From positions 4,278,001-4,342,000 of the forward strand of contig NZ_AP022616.1 in NCBI RefSeq assembly GCF_010731115.1: DNA of 64,000 nucleotides, given 5' to 3'. Under the pieces are notes generated by a model. The model was not told the origin of the DNA. It saw only the letters and a program-made list of their open reading frames with translations, and ran no database searches. The DNA comes from Mycolicibacterium phocaicum. Lineage in GTDB: Bacteria > Actinomycetota > Actinomycetes > Mycobacteriales > Mycobacteriaceae. Both the position numbers and the translations under genes were made by a program. Each line of letters begins with the position of its first letter. The stretch's first letter is position 1. Below are positions 51,307-63,142 of this stretch, in pieces.

Positions 51307-52474
51307 CCGCCGCATTGGTTTGCGCGTCGGCGCGATCCTGACGTGTCTCGCCGCCGTCGTATCGGGCTGTCAGTTCGATGGGTTGAATTCGCTGTCGTTG
51401 CCGGGTACGGCCGGGCACGGTCCCGGTTCGTTCGAGGTGACCGTGGAGCTGGACAACGTCGTCGGCCTACCGCAGAATTCGCCGGTCAAGGTCGGGGACG
51501 TCACCGTGGGAAGCGTCTCCGGGGTCGTCGTCATGCAGCGCGCCGACAGCACGGTGTATGCGGCCGTTCGTCTTTCGCTGGACCGGCAGGTGGAGCTCCC
51601 CGCGAACATCTCGGCGGCAGTAGGACAGACCTCGCTGCTGGGTTCCCAGCACGTCGAACTGATCCGCCCGGCCGACCGCCCGGCGCCCGTCAAGCTGGCG
51701 GACGGCGCGCACATCAGACTCGGCCGGACGGGTCACTATCCCACCACCGAAGAGGTGCTGGCCGCGCTCGGCGTCATCATCAACAACGGCAATCTCGGCT
51801 CCCTGCAGGACATTACGGACGCGGCGTATGCCGCCGTGGTGGGTCGCGGAGCGACGTTCACCGGCTTGGTGGCGAAGCTGGCCGAACTGACCACCTTCCT
51901 CGATACGCAGACATCCACCATCATCGCGGCGGCCGAAGGCGTCGACCGTACGGCGGCGGCACTGGCCCGAGGCGCCGACGCGCTGCGGCAGACGCTGGAG
52001 ACGCTGCCTGCCGCACTCGATGTGCTGAACCGAAATCGCGCGAACATCGTCGCCGCGTTCGGGGCACTGCGCAGACTCGCCTCGACGGCCGAACGCGTTG
52101 TGTCGCAGACCAGAAACGACCTCGCCGCCGACCTCAAGGACACCTACCCGCTCATCAAAGCCCTCAACGACAACGCCGACGACGTCATCCACGATCTGGA
52201 AATCCTGCCCACGTTCCCGTTCGCCCAGAAGTACCTGCGCAACGCCGTTCGCGGCGACTATCTCAACGTCTTCTCGACGTTCGACCTCACCCTCCGGCGG
52301 CTCGGCGAAAACCTGCTCACCACATCGCGACTCGACCCCAACATGCCGCGCTTGTCCGAGATCGTCAATCCACCGGATTTCCTGATGGGCGCGCTCTCCA
52401 ATCTGTCGGGGCAAGCCGCCGATCCGTTCCGGATCCCGCCGGGGACCGCCACGCAGCACGGCGCGAAGCCGTGA
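51299..52474 (+). CDS. MCE-family lipoprotein (MceE-like), orphan
   Basis: 391 aa with a signal peptide and lipobox AAVVSGC, the hallmark of MceE (LprK-type) members. The MCE domain spans about 45-125 (VELDNVVGLPQNSPVKVGDVTVGSVSGV), followed by a long helical region. It starts inside the last codons of the MceB-like gene (eight-base overlap). With that protein it would form a partial lipid conduit; the missing YrbE permease and the other Mce subunits must come from another locus if it functions as a transporter. Confidence 0.86.
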   Translation: MGDRRIGLRVGAILTCLAAVVSGCQFDGLNSLSLPGTAGHGPGSFEVTVELDNVVGLPQNSPVKVGDVTVGSVSGVVVMQRADSTVYAAVRLSLDRQVELPANISAAVGQTSLLGSQHVELIRPADRPAPVKLADGAHIRLGRTGHYPTTEEVLAALGVIINNGNLGSLQDITDAAYAAVVGRGATFTGLVAKLAELTTFLDTQTSTIIAAAEGVDRTAAALARGADALRQTLETLPAALDVLNRNRANIVAAFGALRRLASTAERVVSQTRNDLAADLKDTYPLIKALNDNADDVIHDLEILPTFPFAQKYLRNAVRGDYLNVFSTFDLTLRRLGENLLTTSRLDPNMPRLSEIVNPPDFLMGALSNLSGQAADPFRIPPGTATQHGAKP

Positions 52475-52518
52475 AAGACGTTGTTGCATCGAGATTTACC
52501 GAGAGGATTACCGACAGC

Positions 52519-53691
52519 ATGACACCCGATCCCTTCCAGCCGGCCAAGCTCGGTCCGATCACGTTGCGTAACCGGGTGATCAAGGCGGCGACGTTCGAGG
52601 CGGCGACGCCGGATGCGCTGGTCACCGACGATTTGATCCGGTATCACCGGTTGCCGGCTGCCGGTGGGGTGGGGATGACGACGGTGGCTTATTGCGCGGT
52701 GTCCCCGGGTGGGCGCACTGATGGGTGGCAGTTGTGGATGCGCCCCGAGGCCCTCCCGGGGCTGCGGCGGTTGACTGATGCGGTGCATGCTGAGGGGGCG
52801 GCGATCAGCGCGCAGATCGGGCACGCCGGCCCGGTGGCCAATCCCCGCACCAACAAGGCCCCCGCGTTGGCGCCGGTGCGGTTCTTCAACCCGTTGTCGA
52901 TGCGGTTCGCGAAAAAGGCCACTCGCGCCGATATCGAGGCGGTGATGGCCGCGCACGCGAACGCCGCCCGGTTGGCGATCGAGGCCGGGTTCGACGCCGT
53001 GGAAGTCCACCTTGGCCACAACTACTTCGCGTCCTCGTTTCTGTCGCCGTTGATCAACAAGCGCCGCGACGAGTTCGGTGGCTCGCTGGCCAACCGGGCC
53101 AAGGTGGCGCGCGGCACCGTGGCGGCGGTGCGTGAGGCCGTCGGGGATCAGATCGCGGTGATCGCGAAACTGACCATGAGCGATGGGGTGCGCGGCGGCA
53201 TCGGCATGGATGAGTCGTTGCAGACCGCGCGGTGGCTGCAGGAGGACGGCAATCTGGATGCGTTGGAGCTGACCGCGGGCAGTTCGTTGGTCAATCCGAT
53301 GTACCTGTTCCGTGGGGATGCCCCGGTCCGGGAGTTCGCGGCGAATTTCAGGCCGCCGCTGAGTTGGGGGATCCGGGCCAGTGGGCACCGGTTCTTCCGC
53401 CAGTACCCGTATCGGGAGGCGTTTTTGCTCGAGCAGGCCCGCCAGTTCCGCGCGGAGCTGTCGATGCCGTTGATCTTGTTGGGTGGGATCACCAACCGCG
53501 ACAGCATGGATCTGGCGATGGCCGAGGGGTTCGAGTTCGTCGCGATGGGCCGGGCGCTGCTGGCCGAACCGGACCTGCTCAACCGGATCCAGGCCGACCG
53601 CACCGTGAAATCGGCATGCACACACTGCAATCTGTGCATGCCCACCATCTACACCCGAACCCACTGCGTGGTCACGGGTAAGCCGAACTGA
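52519..53691 (+). CDS. Old yellow enzyme-type flavin oxidoreductase
   Basis: 390 aa TIM barrel of the NADH:flavin oxidoreductase/OYE family: FQPAKLGPITLRNRVIKAA at the start, QIGHAGPVANP (FMN and substrate His/Asn region), the HLGHNYFASSFLSPLINKRRDEFGGSLANR signature and GGITNRDSMDLAM near the end. The C-terminus has CTHCNLC and a further Cys (THCVV), which resembles the iron-sulfur site of 2,4-dienoyl-CoA reductase but then the protein ends, so the FAD/NAD domain is absent. It likely reduces an activated C=C bond. The ATG at 52519 follows a GAGAGGA ribosome-binding site; a GTG at 52471 overlapping the Mce stop is an alternative. Confidence 0.87.
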   Translation: MTPDPFQPAKLGPITLRNRVIKAATFEAATPDALVTDDLIRYHRLPAAGGVGMTTVAYCAVSPGGRTDGWQLWMRPEALPGLRRLTDAVHAEGAAISAQIGHAGPVANPRTNKAPALAPVRFFNPLSMRFAKKATRADIEAVMAAHANAARLAIEAGFDAVEVHLGHNYFASSFLSPLINKRRDEFGGSLANRAKVARGTVAAVREAVGDQIAVIAKLTMSDGVRGGIGMDESLQTARWLQEDGNLDALELTAGSSLVNPMYLFRGDAPVREFAANFRPPLSWGIRASGHRFFRQYPYREAFLLEQARQFRAELSMPLILLGGITNRDSMDLAMAEGFEFVAMGRALLAEPDLLNRIQADRTVKSACTHCNLCMPTIYTRTHCVVTGKPN

Positions 53692-53703
53692 GATAGGAGC
53701 TGT

Positions 53704-54540
53704 ATGGGCGACTTTGACGGCCTCGTCGCGCTGATCACCGGCGGGGCACGGGGAATGGGCCGATCGCACGCGGTGGCACTTGCCGAGGCAGGTGCGGACA
53801 TCGCCATCTGCGACCGGTGCGAGAACAACGACGCGATCGCGTACCCGTTGGCGACGGAAGATGATCTGGCCACCACCGCGGAGATGGTCGAGGCAACCGG
53901 AAGACGTTGTCTCACAGCCAAACTGTCGACAGCCGACCGCGGCGCGCTGGAGGAGTTCGTGGCTCGCGTCGAATCGGAGTTCGGGCGCCTGGACATCGCC
54001 GTCACCAACGCCGGTGTCAGCGCGATCGCGATGCTGCCCGACGTCCCGTCGGCACAGTGGGATGAAGTGATCGGGTCCAACCTCACCGGCACGTTCAACA
54101 CGATCGCCGCAGTGGCGCCGGGGATGATCGCGCGCGGGTTCGGCCGGATCGTCACGGTGTCCTCGATGCTGGGCCGCAGCGGAAATTTCGCGCAGGCCGC
54201 GTATGCCGCCTCGAAGTGGGGCGTCATCGGGTTGACCAAGGTCGCCGCACACGACCTGGCCGGCCACGGCATCACCGTCAATGCGGTGGCGCCCGGCAAC
54301 GTCGAAACCCCGATGACATTCAACGACGCGTTGTTCGGCGCCATGCGGCCCGATCTGGAGCGGCCGACGCTCGCCGACGTGGAATCGGTGTTCGCCTCGT
54401 TGCACCTGCAGCCGGTGCCCTTCCTGAAGCCGGCTGAGCTCACCCGCGCCGTCATGTTCTTGGCGCACCCCGACAGCACCCACATCACCGGGACGGTCCT
54501 GCCGGTCGATGCGGGCGCCACCGCCCGCTTCACCGGCTGA
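53704..54540 (+). CDS. Mycofactocin-coupled-type short-chain dehydrogenase
   Basis: 278 aa SDR. The start GLVALITGGARGMGRSHAVALAEAGADIAICD plus the inserted YPLATEDDLATTAEMVEATGRR segment identify the mycofactocin-dependent SDR subgroup, whose tightly bound NAD is re-oxidised through mycofactocin instead of by exchange. Catalytic residues: Ser in TVSSMLGRSG and Tyr/Lys in YAASKWG. It oxidises an alcohol, probably of a sterol- or terpene-like molecule. It is 12 bases after the OYE gene and the last gene of the TetR-controlled operon. Confidence 0.88.
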   Translation: MGDFDGLVALITGGARGMGRSHAVALAEAGADIAICDRCENNDAIAYPLATEDDLATTAEMVEATGRRCLTAKLSTADRGALEEFVARVESEFGRLDIAVTNAGVSAIAMLPDVPSAQWDEVIGSNLTGTFNTIAAVAPGMIARGFGRIVTVSSMLGRSGNFAQAAYAASKWGVIGLTKVAAHDLAGHGITVNAVAPGNVETPMTFNDALFGAMRPDLERPTLADVESVFASLHLQPVPFLKPAELTRAVMFLAHPDSTHITGTVLPVDAGATARFTG

Positions 54541-54571
54541 CGAGAGGGCCGCAACTGGCATCATCGAAGCC

Positions 54572-55216
54572 ATGACTGCGCGCCCGATCTGGTTCACAGC
54601 CTGCGTCACCGCCGCCCTCGCCCTCGCGCCGGCCGCGGCCGCGAGGCCGTCAGACCCGGGTGTGGTGTCGTACGCGGTACTGGGCAAGGGCTCGGTCGGC
54701 AATGTGATCGGCGCTCCGATGGGCTGGGAGTCGACCTTCACCGCGCCGTTCCAGGGGTTCTTCGTCGATCTCCCGGCCTGCAACAACTGGGGCGACATCG
54801 GCCTGCCCGAGGTGTACGGCGACCCGGACCTGGCGTCGTTCAACGGCGCCGTGGCGCAGACGACGGCGACCGATGACAGTCACGCTGCCAAGCAGGTGGT
54901 GGGCGTGTTCGCCACCGCCGAGGCCGCGTCGCGTGCGTTCCACCGCGTCGTCGACCGCACCGCCGGGTGCTCGGGGCAGACCACCGCGATGCACCTCGAG
55001 GACGGCCGGACGGAGGTCTGGAGCTTCGCGGGTGCCCAGGCCGGCCCGACGGACGAGGCGTGGGTCAAGCAGGAAGCGGGCACCGATCGGCGCTGTTTCG
55101 CGCAGACCCGGCTGCGGGAAAATGTTCTGCTGCAGGCGAAAGTCTGCCAGTCCGGCAACGCCGGCCTCGCCGTCAACGTGCTGGCCGGAGCCATGCAGAA
55201 CGCGTTGGGGCAATGA
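54572..55216 (+). CDS. Secreted PknH-like sensor-domain protein (Rv3705c-like)
   Basis: 214 aa, the same length as Rv3705c. A signal peptide ends at about residue 24 (APAAAA-RPSD). The mature domain is of the PknH extracellular sensor type, with four cysteines (PACNN, AGCSG, RRCFAQ, KVCQS) that would form two disulfides. No kinase is attached. It lies upstream of egtA, as in M. tuberculosis. The ATG at 54572 lies 31 bp after the SDR stop. The following 174 bp (55217-55390) hold no gene and probably the egt promoter, though none is clear by eye. Confidence 0.8.
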   Translation: MTARPIWFTACVTAALALAPAAAARPSDPGVVSYAVLGKGSVGNVIGAPMGWESTFTAPFQGFFVDLPACNNWGDIGLPEVYGDPDLASFNGAVAQTTATDDSHAAKQVVGVFATAEAASRAFHRVVDRTAGCSGQTTAMHLEDGRTEVWSFAGAQAGPTDEAWVKQEAGTDRRCFAQTRLRENVLLQAKVCQSGNAGLAVNVLAGAMQNALGQ

Positions 55217-55390
55217 CGGTGTCCGGGGTGAGTCAGGCCTCGCACATATATTGCGCAGATTTTTGTCGGTGCCTCATGGCATCGTCGGACGAACACGTAT
55301 TGCTCGGGACGAGTCTCAACTAGGCCTGGTCCGGGAGCACCAACCAACGGATACGGGGATCGGCCCCGAATCCCGGAAGGGGATGTTCAG

Positions 55391-56677
55391 ATGGGCACCG
55401 CTACCGCCGTGCGTCGGCCGCACGCCGAATACCCCGAGTTGTCGAGCGCCTACGGCGCCGCCCTGCTGGCCGGTGGCGGCTGCCTGCGCGACGGGCCGGT
55501 GGGCCGCGTCGGCCTCGAACTCGAGGCGCACTGCTTCGACCTGGCCGACCTGACGCGGCGACCCGGCTGGGCTGAACTGACCGAAGCCGTCGAGGCCGTT
55601 CCACAACTGCCCGGCGGCAGCACGATCACCATGGAGCCCGGCGGCGCCATCGAACTGTCGGGTCCGCCGCTGGACGGCGCCGGGGCTGCGATCGCGGCGA
55701 TGCAAGCCGATCAGACCGTGCTGCGGCAGTCGTTGCGTAGCCGCGGACTGGGTCTGCTGCAGGTCGGTGTCGATCCGCTCCGGCCGCAGGCGCGGGTGAA
55801 TCCCGGGGGTCGGTATCGGGCCATGGAGGCGTTCTTCGCGGCCGGCGGGACCGGTGCCGCCGGTGCCGCGATGATGACGTCGACCGCCTCGCTGCAGATC
55901 AATGTCGATGCCGGCCCGCGTGACGGCTGGGCCGACCGCGTCCGCCTGGCCCACGCGCTGGGCCCCACCATGATTGCGGTGTCGGCGAGTTCGCCGATGC
56001 TGGGCGGCGAGTTCACCGGGTGGCAGAGCACGCGTCAGCGGATCTGGGGCCAGTTGGACACCGCCCGCTGCGGTCCCGTCCTCGGCGCCAGCGGTGACGA
56101 TCCGGCCAACGACTGGGCGCGCTACGCCCTCAAGGCGCCGGTCATGCTGGTGCACACTCCGGAGGCAGAGCCGGTCACCGAATGGGTGCCGTTCGCCGAC
56201 TGGGCGGACGGGCGGACGCTGCTCGGCGGCCGCCGGCCCACCGAGGCCGACCTGGACTACCACCTGACGACGCTGTTCCCGCCGGTCCGGCCGCGGCGCT
56301 GGCTGGAAATCCGCTACCTCGACGCCGTGTCCGACGACCTGTGGCCGGCTGTGGTGTTCACCCTGGTGACGCTGCTGGACGACGCCCGCCTGTCGCAGAT
56401 AGCCTGGGAGGCAACGGAATCGGTCGCCACGGCATGGGATCAGGCGGCACGGGTGGGACTGGCCGATCCGCGGCTGCGCGAGGCGGCGGTGCGGTGCGTG
56501 CAAGCGGCCGCCGACGTCGCGCCCGCCGATGTGGCGGATTCGATGGACCGGCTGCTGCGCCAGGTGACCCGGGGCCGCAGTGCGGCCGACGATTTCGCGG
56601 ACCGGGTCGTCGCGCACGGAATTGATGCGGCCATCGCCGGGTTGGCATCTGATGACCGGCTGAAAGGTGGGGCGTGA
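55391..56677 (+). CDS. egtA: Glutamate-cysteine ligase EgtA (ergothioneine synthesis)
   Basis: 428 aa ATP-dependent ligase of the GCS2 type, joining glutamate and cysteine to gamma-glutamylcysteine, the sulfur donor for ergothioneine. The [14 protein letters not shown] strand (metal-binding Glu pair), the [11 protein letters not shown] stretch and the WLEIRYLDA motif are typical. The ATG follows an AAGGGGATG ribosome-binding stretch. It is the first gene of egtABCDE and overlaps egtB by GTGA. Confidence 0.95.
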   Translation: MGTATAVRRPHAEYPELSSAYGAALLAGGGCLRDGPVGRVGLELEAHCFDLADLTRRPGWAELTEAVEAVPQLPGGSTITMEPGGAIELSGPPLDGAGAAIAAMQADQTVLRQSLRSRGLGLLQVGVDPLRPQARVNPGGRYRAMEAFFAAGGTGAAGAAMMTSTASLQINVDAGPRDGWADRVRLAHALGPTMIAVSASSPMLGGEFTGWQSTRQRIWGQLDTARCGPVLGASGDDPANDWARYALKAPVMLVHTPEAEPVTEWVPFADWADGRTLLGGRRPTEADLDYHLTTLFPPVRPRRWLEIRYLDAVSDDLWPAVVFTLVTLLDDARLSQIAWEATESVATAWDQAARVGLADPRLREAAVRCVQAAADVAPADVADSMDRLLRQVTRGRSAADDFADRVVAHGIDAAIAGLASDDRLKGGA

Positions 56678-57981
56678 GTACGCGCGAGCTGTTGGCCCGA
56701 GGGCTGACCAGGGCCCGGGACCGGACGCTGGCCCTGGTCGAGTTCGACGATGCCGAACTGCTGCGCCAGTACGACCCGCTGATGAGCCCGCTGGTGTGGG
56801 ACCTCGCGCATATCGGCCAGCAGGAAGAACTGTGGCTGCTGCGCGGCGGTGATCTGGGCCGTCCCGGCCTGCTGCCGCCGGACGTCGACAGCCTGTACGA
56901 CGCGTTCGTGCATTCTCGCGCCAGCCGGGTGTCGCTGCCGCTGTTGCCGCCGACCGATGCGCGCGCATTCTGTCGGACCATCCGGTCCAAAGCCCTTGAC
57001 GCCCTTGACCGGGCGCCCGACGAGGCTGCAGCCCAGTTCCCGTTCGCCCTCGTGATCAGTCACGAGAACCAGCACGACGAGACCATGCTTCAGGCCCTGA
57101 ACTTGCGCAGCGGTCCGCCGTTGTTGGGGCCGGGCGCCGTCCTGCCGCCGGGGCGTGCCGGGGTCGCCGGTACCTCGGTGCTGGTGCCCGGCGGGCCGTT
57201 CGTGCTCGGTGTCGATGCGGCCGACGAGCCTTTCGCACTCGACAACGAGAGTCCCGCGCATGTCGTCGACGTGCCGTCGTTCCGGATCGGCCGGGTACCG
57301 GTCACCAACGCCGAATGGCGTGAGTTCATCGCCGACGGTGGCTACCGGCAGCCCCGGTGGTGGTCTGCGGCGGGCTGGGAGCATCGGAAACAGGCGGGTC
57401 TGGTGGCGCCGCAGTTCTGGAGTGCCGACGGCACCACCCGGGTCCGGTTCGGTCATGTCGAGGACCTGCCGCCCGACGAACCGGTGCAGCACGTCAGCTT
57501 CTACGAAGCCGAGGCGTACGCGGCCTGGGCCGGCGCGCGGCTGCCCACCGAGGTCGAGTGGGAGAAGGCCTGCACCTGGGATCCCGCGGCCGGAGCCCGG
57601 CGCCGATACCCTTGGGGTGCAGCCGAACCCGACGCGAACCGTGCCAATCTCGGTGGAGATGCGCTGCGCCCGGCGCCGGTCGGGGCGTATCCGGAGGGTG
57701 CCTCGGCCTACGGCGTCGAGCAGCTGCTCGGCGACGTCTGGGAGTGGACCACCTCCCCGCTGCGGCCGTGGCCGGGATTCACGCCGATGATCTACGACCG
57801 CTATTCGCAGCCGTTCTTCGAGGGCACCGGCAGCGGCGACTACCGGGTGTTGCGCGGCGGTTCCTGGGCCGTGGCGGGCGATATCCTGCGACCCAGCTTC
57901 CGCAATTGGGATCACCCGATCCGTCGCCAGATTTTCTCCGGGGTTCGCCTGGCCTGGTCGTGTGACGAGGAGCGCGGCTGA
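56674..57981 (+). CDS. egtB: Sulfoxide synthase EgtB
   Basis: 435 aa. The N-terminal DinB-like four-helix domain carries the iron-binding histidines H46 (DLAHIGQQ), H130 and H134 ([10 protein letters not shown]); the C-terminal part is the formylglycine-generating-enzyme/C-type-lectin fold ([34 protein letters not shown]). It uses oxygen to join gamma-glutamylcysteine and hercynine by a C-S bond with sulfoxide formation. GTG start coupled to egtA; the stop shares a base with the egtC start. Confidence 0.96.
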   Translation: MSTRELLARGLTRARDRTLALVEFDDAELLRQYDPLMSPLVWDLAHIGQQEELWLLRGGDLGRPGLLPPDVDSLYDAFVHSRASRVSLPLLPPTDARAFCRTIRSKALDALDRAPDEAAAQFPFALVISHENQHDETMLQALNLRSGPPLLGPGAVLPPGRAGVAGTSVLVPGGPFVLGVDAADEPFALDNESPAHVVDVPSFRIGRVPVTNAEWREFIADGGYRQPRWWSAAGWEHRKQAGLVAPQFWSADGTTRVRFGHVEDLPPDEPVQHVSFYEAEAYAAWAGARLPTEVEWEKACTWDPAAGARRRYPWGAAEPDANRANLGGDALRPAPVGAYPEGASAYGVEQLLGDVWEWTTSPLRPWPGFTPMIYDRYSQPFFEGTGSGDYRVLRGGSWAVAGDILRPSFRNWDHPIRRQIFSGVRLAWSCDEERG

Positions 57982-58664
57982 TGTGTCGTCATCTGGGCTG
58001 GCTCGGCGCCCCGGTCTCGGTGTCGTCGCTGATCCTGGAACCCGCGAACGGGCTTCTGGTGCAGTCGTATTCGCCCCGACGGCAGAAGCATGGATTGCTC
58101 AACGCCGATGGCTGGGGCGTCGGGTTCTTCGACGGTGCGACACCGCGCCGCTGGCGCAACGCCGCCCCGTTGTGGGGTGACGCGTCGCTGGCGTCGGTGG
58201 CGCCGGCGCTGCGCAGTGGGTGTGTGGTGGCCGCCGTCAGATCAGCCACCGTCGGGATGCCCATCGAGCCGTCGGCGTCGGCGCCGTTCACCGACGGTGA
58301 ATGGCTGTTGTCGCACAACGGCATCGTCGACCGTGGGGTGCTGCCGGTGTCCCGGACCGCTGAATCGACGGTCGACAGCGCGATCCTGGCCGCCCACATC
58401 TTCACCGCGGGCCTCGACAACCTGGGGGACACCGTGCGCAAGGTCGGGGAGTCCGACCCGTCGGCGCGGCTGAACATCCTGGCTGCCAACGGTTCCCGCA
58501 TGCTGGCCACCGCGTGGGGCGACACGCTGTCGATACTGCGCCGGCCCGATGGGGTGGTACTGGCCAGCGAGCCCTACGACGACCACCCCGACTGGCAGGA
58601 CATCCCAGACCGTCACCTCGTCGAGGTGACGGCCGCCGGCGTCGTGATGACGCCATTGACCTGA
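57981..58664 (+). CDS. egtC: Gamma-glutamyl hydrolase/amidohydrolase EgtC
   Basis: 227 aa class II (Ntn) glutamine amidotransferase-like enzyme. The chain opens MCRHLGW, so Cys2 becomes the N-terminal nucleophile after Met removal. The WGVGFFDG and [11 protein letters not shown] stretches are typical. It removes glutamate from the gamma-glutamylcysteinyl hercynine sulfoxide. Start and stop overlap (TGATG) with egtB indicates coupling. Confidence 0.95.
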   Translation: MCRHLGWLGAPVSVSSLILEPANGLLVQSYSPRRQKHGLLNADGWGVGFFDGATPRRWRNAAPLWGDASLASVAPALRSGCVVAAVRSATVGMPIEPSASAPFTDGEWLLSHNGIVDRGVLPVSRTAESTVDSAILAAHIFTAGLDNLGDTVRKVGESDPSARLNILAANGSRMLATAWGDTLSILRRPDGVVLASEPYDDHPDWQDIPDRHLVEVTAAGVVMTPLT

Positions 58665-58680
58665 AGAAGAGGACCACACG

Positions 58681-59676
58681 ATGACACCGAGCAAGACGGC
58701 ACCGCTGCTGACCAACCACCTCGCCGCCGACTGGGCGCCCCGCGCGCTGCGACGTGATGTCCGGGACGGCTTGGCACAGTCACCGAAATCGTTGCCGCCC
58801 AAGTGGTTCTACGATGCCGTCGGCAGTGACCTGTTCGATCAGATCACCCGGCTGCCCGAGTATTACCCGACGCGCACCGAGGCGCACATCCTGCATGAGG
58901 CGGCGGCCGCGATCGTGGCGGCCTCCGGCGCGGACACTCTCGTCGAGCTCGGCAGCGGCACGTCGGAGAAGACGCGCATCCTGCTCGACGCGTTCCGGGA
59001 CGCCGCGGCGCTGCGCCGGTTCGTGGCGTTCGACGTCGACGAGAACGTGCTGAGCGCCGCGCTCACCCAGTTGTCCGACGAGTACGACGGTGTCGAGATC
59101 AGTGGGGTCCGAGGCGATTTCGAGCAGCACCTGGGCGAACTGCCCGTCGTGGGCCGTCGGCTGATCGTGTTCCTCGGGTCGACGATCGGCAATCTGACGG
59201 CCGGCCCGCGGGCCGAGTTCCTCGCGAGCCTGGCGGCGGCGATGCAACCGGGGGACACGCTGCTGCTGGGCACCGACCTGGTCAAGGACACCACCCGTCT
59301 GGTCGCGGCGTACGACGACAGCGCCGGGGTCACCGCGCGGTTCAACCGCAATGTTCTGGCGGTGGTGAACCGGGAGCTGGATGCCGATTTCGATCTCGAC
59401 CGCTTCGAACATGTGGCACGATGGAACACCGAACACGAGCGTATCGAGATGTGGCTGAGGTCTGTTGCCGCGCAACGGATTCAGATACGCGAGCTGGATC
59501 TGTCGGTGGAGTTCGAGGCGGGTGAGGAGATGTTGACCGAGGTGTCCTGCAAGTTCCGCCCCGAGGGCGTCGCGGCCGAGTTGGCGGCTGCCGGACTGCG
59601 GCAGACCGAGTGGTGGACCGATCCCGCCGGGGACTTCGGGCTGTCGCTGGCGGTCAAGCCGGACCCGCGGACGTGA
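58681..59676 (+). CDS. egtD: L-histidine N-alpha-methyltransferase EgtD
   Basis: 331 aa. SAM-dependent enzyme that trimethylates histidine to hercynine. The N-terminal [20 protein letters not shown] segment (family signature), [18 protein letters not shown] (SAM loop) and the [10 protein letters not shown] strand are present. It is 16 bases after egtC with an AAGAAGAGGA ribosome-binding site and overlaps egtE by GTGA. Confidence 0.96.
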   Translation: MTPSKTAPLLTNHLAADWAPRALRRDVRDGLAQSPKSLPPKWFYDAVGSDLFDQITRLPEYYPTRTEAHILHEAAAAIVAASGADTLVELGSGTSEKTRILLDAFRDAAALRRFVAFDVDENVLSAALTQLSDEYDGVEISGVRGDFEQHLGELPVVGRRLIVFLGSTIGNLTAGPRAEFLASLAAAMQPGDTLLLGTDLVKDTTRLVAAYDDSAGVTARFNRNVLAVVNRELDADFDLDRFEHVARWNTEHERIEMWLRSVAAQRIQIRELDLSVEFEAGEEMLTEVSCKFRPEGVAAELAAAGLRQTEWWTDPAGDFGLSLAVKPDPRT

Positions 59677-60806
59677 CCGGGGCCGATTCCGCCGTCGCGC
59701 GCCTGTGGCGCGCCGCCCGGCCCAAACCGCTGGGCCTGCATTTCGACAACGCCGCCTGCTCGCGGCAGAGCTTCGCCGTCATCGACGCCGCGACCCAGCA
59801 CGCCCGGCTCGAGGCGCAGCTCGGCGGTTATGTGGCAGCCGAATCCGCCGAACCCGTTCTGGACGGCGGGCGTGCCGCGGTGGCCGCGCTGACCGGGATG
59901 GCTGCCGGTGACGTGGTGTTCACGACCGGCTCCAACAACGCACTCAACCTCCTGCTCAGCAGTTGGGACGGCGAGAAGACCGTGGCGTGCCTGCCGGGCG
60001 AGTACGGCCCCAATCTGGTGGTGATGGAAGCCAATGGATTCACCGTCCGGGAGCTGCCGGTTGACGGTCAGGGCCGCCTCGACGTCGAGGTGGCGGTCGC
60101 GCTGATACAAGGTGACCCGCCGGCGCTGGCCCATTTGACGGCGCTCGGCAGTCACCGTGGGGTGGCCCAGCCGTTGTCCGAGTTCGTGGCGGCGTGCCAT
60201 GCGATCGGGGTGCCGGTGGCGGTGGACGCCGCTCAGGCGCTGGGCCATCTGGACTGCGCGGTGGCTCCCGACGTCATCTACGCGTCGTCGCGGAAATGGC
60301 TGGCCGGGCCGCGCGGGGTCGGCGTGCTGGCCATCAGTTCGTCTGTGTCGCACCGGCTTCGGCCGCGCATCCCGCTGCCGGAATGGGGGACGCCGCTACC
60401 GGTGCTGAAACGGCTTGACCTCGGTGAGGCCAATGTGGCTGCGCGCGTGGCCTTTTCGAAGGCCCTCGAAGAACATCTGGTGGCCGGGCCGGAACTGGTG
60501 CGGGCGCGGCTGGCCGAGGTGGGACGCCTGACACGCACCGCGCTCGCGGGATTGCCCGGGTGGCGAGTGGTCGAGGACGTCGATGAGCCCACGGCCATCA
60601 CCACACTGGAGCCGACGCGCGGCGCGGACCCGAACTCCGTGCGCACCAAGCTGATCACCGAGCACCACGTCGTCACGACGGTGGCCGGCATCGAGCGGGC
60701 GCCGTTCGAGATGAAGATTCCGGTGCTGCGGGTCTCGCCGCACGTCGATGTCACCGACGAAGAACTGGAGTCCTTCGCCGGTGCGCTGACTGCCGCGTCG
60801 ACCTGA
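59673..60806 (+). CDS. egtE: Ergothioneine C-S lyase EgtE
   Basis: 377 aa from the GTG that overlaps the egtD stop. PLP enzyme of the class V aminotransferase/cysteine desulfurase fold: [10 protein letters not shown] at the start, PLP-binding D185 ([10 protein letters not shown]) and Schiff-base K208 ([12 protein letters not shown]). It cleaves the hercynylcysteine sulfoxide to ergothioneine. It ends the egt operon; the convergent methyltransferase stop is three bases away, and a short CTGAC/GTCAG repeat in between is the only hairpin seen. Confidence 0.94.
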   Translation: MTGADSAVARLWRAARPKPLGLHFDNAACSRQSFAVIDAATQHARLEAQLGGYVAAESAEPVLDGGRAAVAALTGMAAGDVVFTTGSNNALNLLLSSWDGEKTVACLPGEYGPNLVVMEANGFTVRELPVDGQGRLDVEVAVALIQGDPPALAHLTALGSHRGVAQPLSEFVAACHAIGVPVAVDAAQALGHLDCAVAPDVIYASSRKWLAGPRGVGVLAISSSVSHRLRPRIPLPEWGTPLPVLKRLDLGEANVAARVAFSKALEEHLVAGPELVRARLAEVGRLTRTALAGLPGWRVVEDVDEPTAITTLEPTRGADPNSVRTKLITEHHVVTTVAGIERAPFEMKIPVLRVSPHVDVTDEELESFAGALTAAST

Positions 60807-60809
60807 CCG

Positions 60810-61505
60810 TCAGGCCTTGTGTGCCGCGAGCAGGAACGCCGGCATCTTCAGCCGGCCCTTCTCGTCGAGGGCGTGCGGGGGCATCTCGAGCGGGGGCTGC
60901 CCCGGGATCGATGGCGGCGCGACCATACCGGCGTGGATGAACGCCGGGCGGATTTCGTCGATGGTCCAGTACTTGCCGACAGCCGCACGCAGCTCGTCCT
61001 CGGTGACCTCGTTCGGCTTCATCTCGGCCTCCGCCGGGAACGCGCCCTTGGCGAACACCAGGATGAAGTACTTGGCCCCCGGCGCGGCCGCGCGGAACAC
61101 AGCCTGCTGGTAGCCGTCGCGCGCCTCGACCGGAATCGAGTGGAACAACGTCGAATCCAGGATGGTGTCGAAGCGTCCGTCGAATCCGGTGAACGAGGTG
61201 ATGTCGTCTTCGACGAATGTCGCGTTGGTCAGATTGCGTTCGGCGGCAGCCTGTTTCGCGGCCGCGACCGCGGTGGGAGACAGTTCGATACCCACCACGT
61301 TGTGGCCCGCCGCGGCCAGCGCGAGGGCCAGCTCCGCGTGGCCACAGCCCGCGTCGAGGACCTCGCCGGTGACCTGACCGGCGTCGATCAAGGCAGCCAG
61401 TTCGGGCTGTGGCTCCCCGATGTTCCACGGCGGCGGACCGTCGAACCCGCCCTCCTGCCGATAGACGCTGTCCCAATCCATCACTTCATTCGACGAGTCG
61501 GTCAT
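60810..61505 (-). CDS. Class I SAM-dependent methyltransferase (Rv3699-like)
   Basis: 231 aa. SAM-binding loop VLDAGCGHAELALALA (about residues 49-64), then GIELSP (acidic end of strand 2) and DSTLFHSIP (motif for strand 4). The N-terminal MDWDSVYRQEGG is common in the thiopurine/halide-type methyltransferases. The gene corresponds to Rv3699, which flanks egtE in M. tuberculosis. The methyl acceptor is unknown. It is convergent with egtE. Confidence 0.87.
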   Translation of the reverse strand: MTDSSNEVMDWDSVYRQEGGFDGPPPWNIGEPQPELAALIDAGQVTGEVLDAGCGHAELALALAAAGHNVVGIELSPTAVAAAKQAAAERNLTNATFVEDDITSFTGFDGRFDTILDSTLFHSIPVEARDGYQQAVFRAAAPGAKYFILVFAKGAFPAEAEMKPNEVTEDELRAAVGKYWTIDEIRPAFIHAGMVAPPSIPGQPPLEMPPHALDEKGRLKMPAFLLAAHKA

Positions 61506-61514
61506 GCGTCCAAC

Positions 61515-63136
<1,622 letters not shown>

Positions 63137-63142
63137 CTAACG

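Noticed and set aside
52258..54843. Long minus-strand open frame of about 860 residues across the Mce/OYE/SDR genes
   Set aside because: It crosses three recognisable plus-strand genes and has no matching motif; it is a high-GC artefact.
55316..57915. Long minus-strand open frames across egtA and egtB
   Set aside because: egtA and egtB carry clear catalytic motifs on the plus strand; the antisense frames show none.
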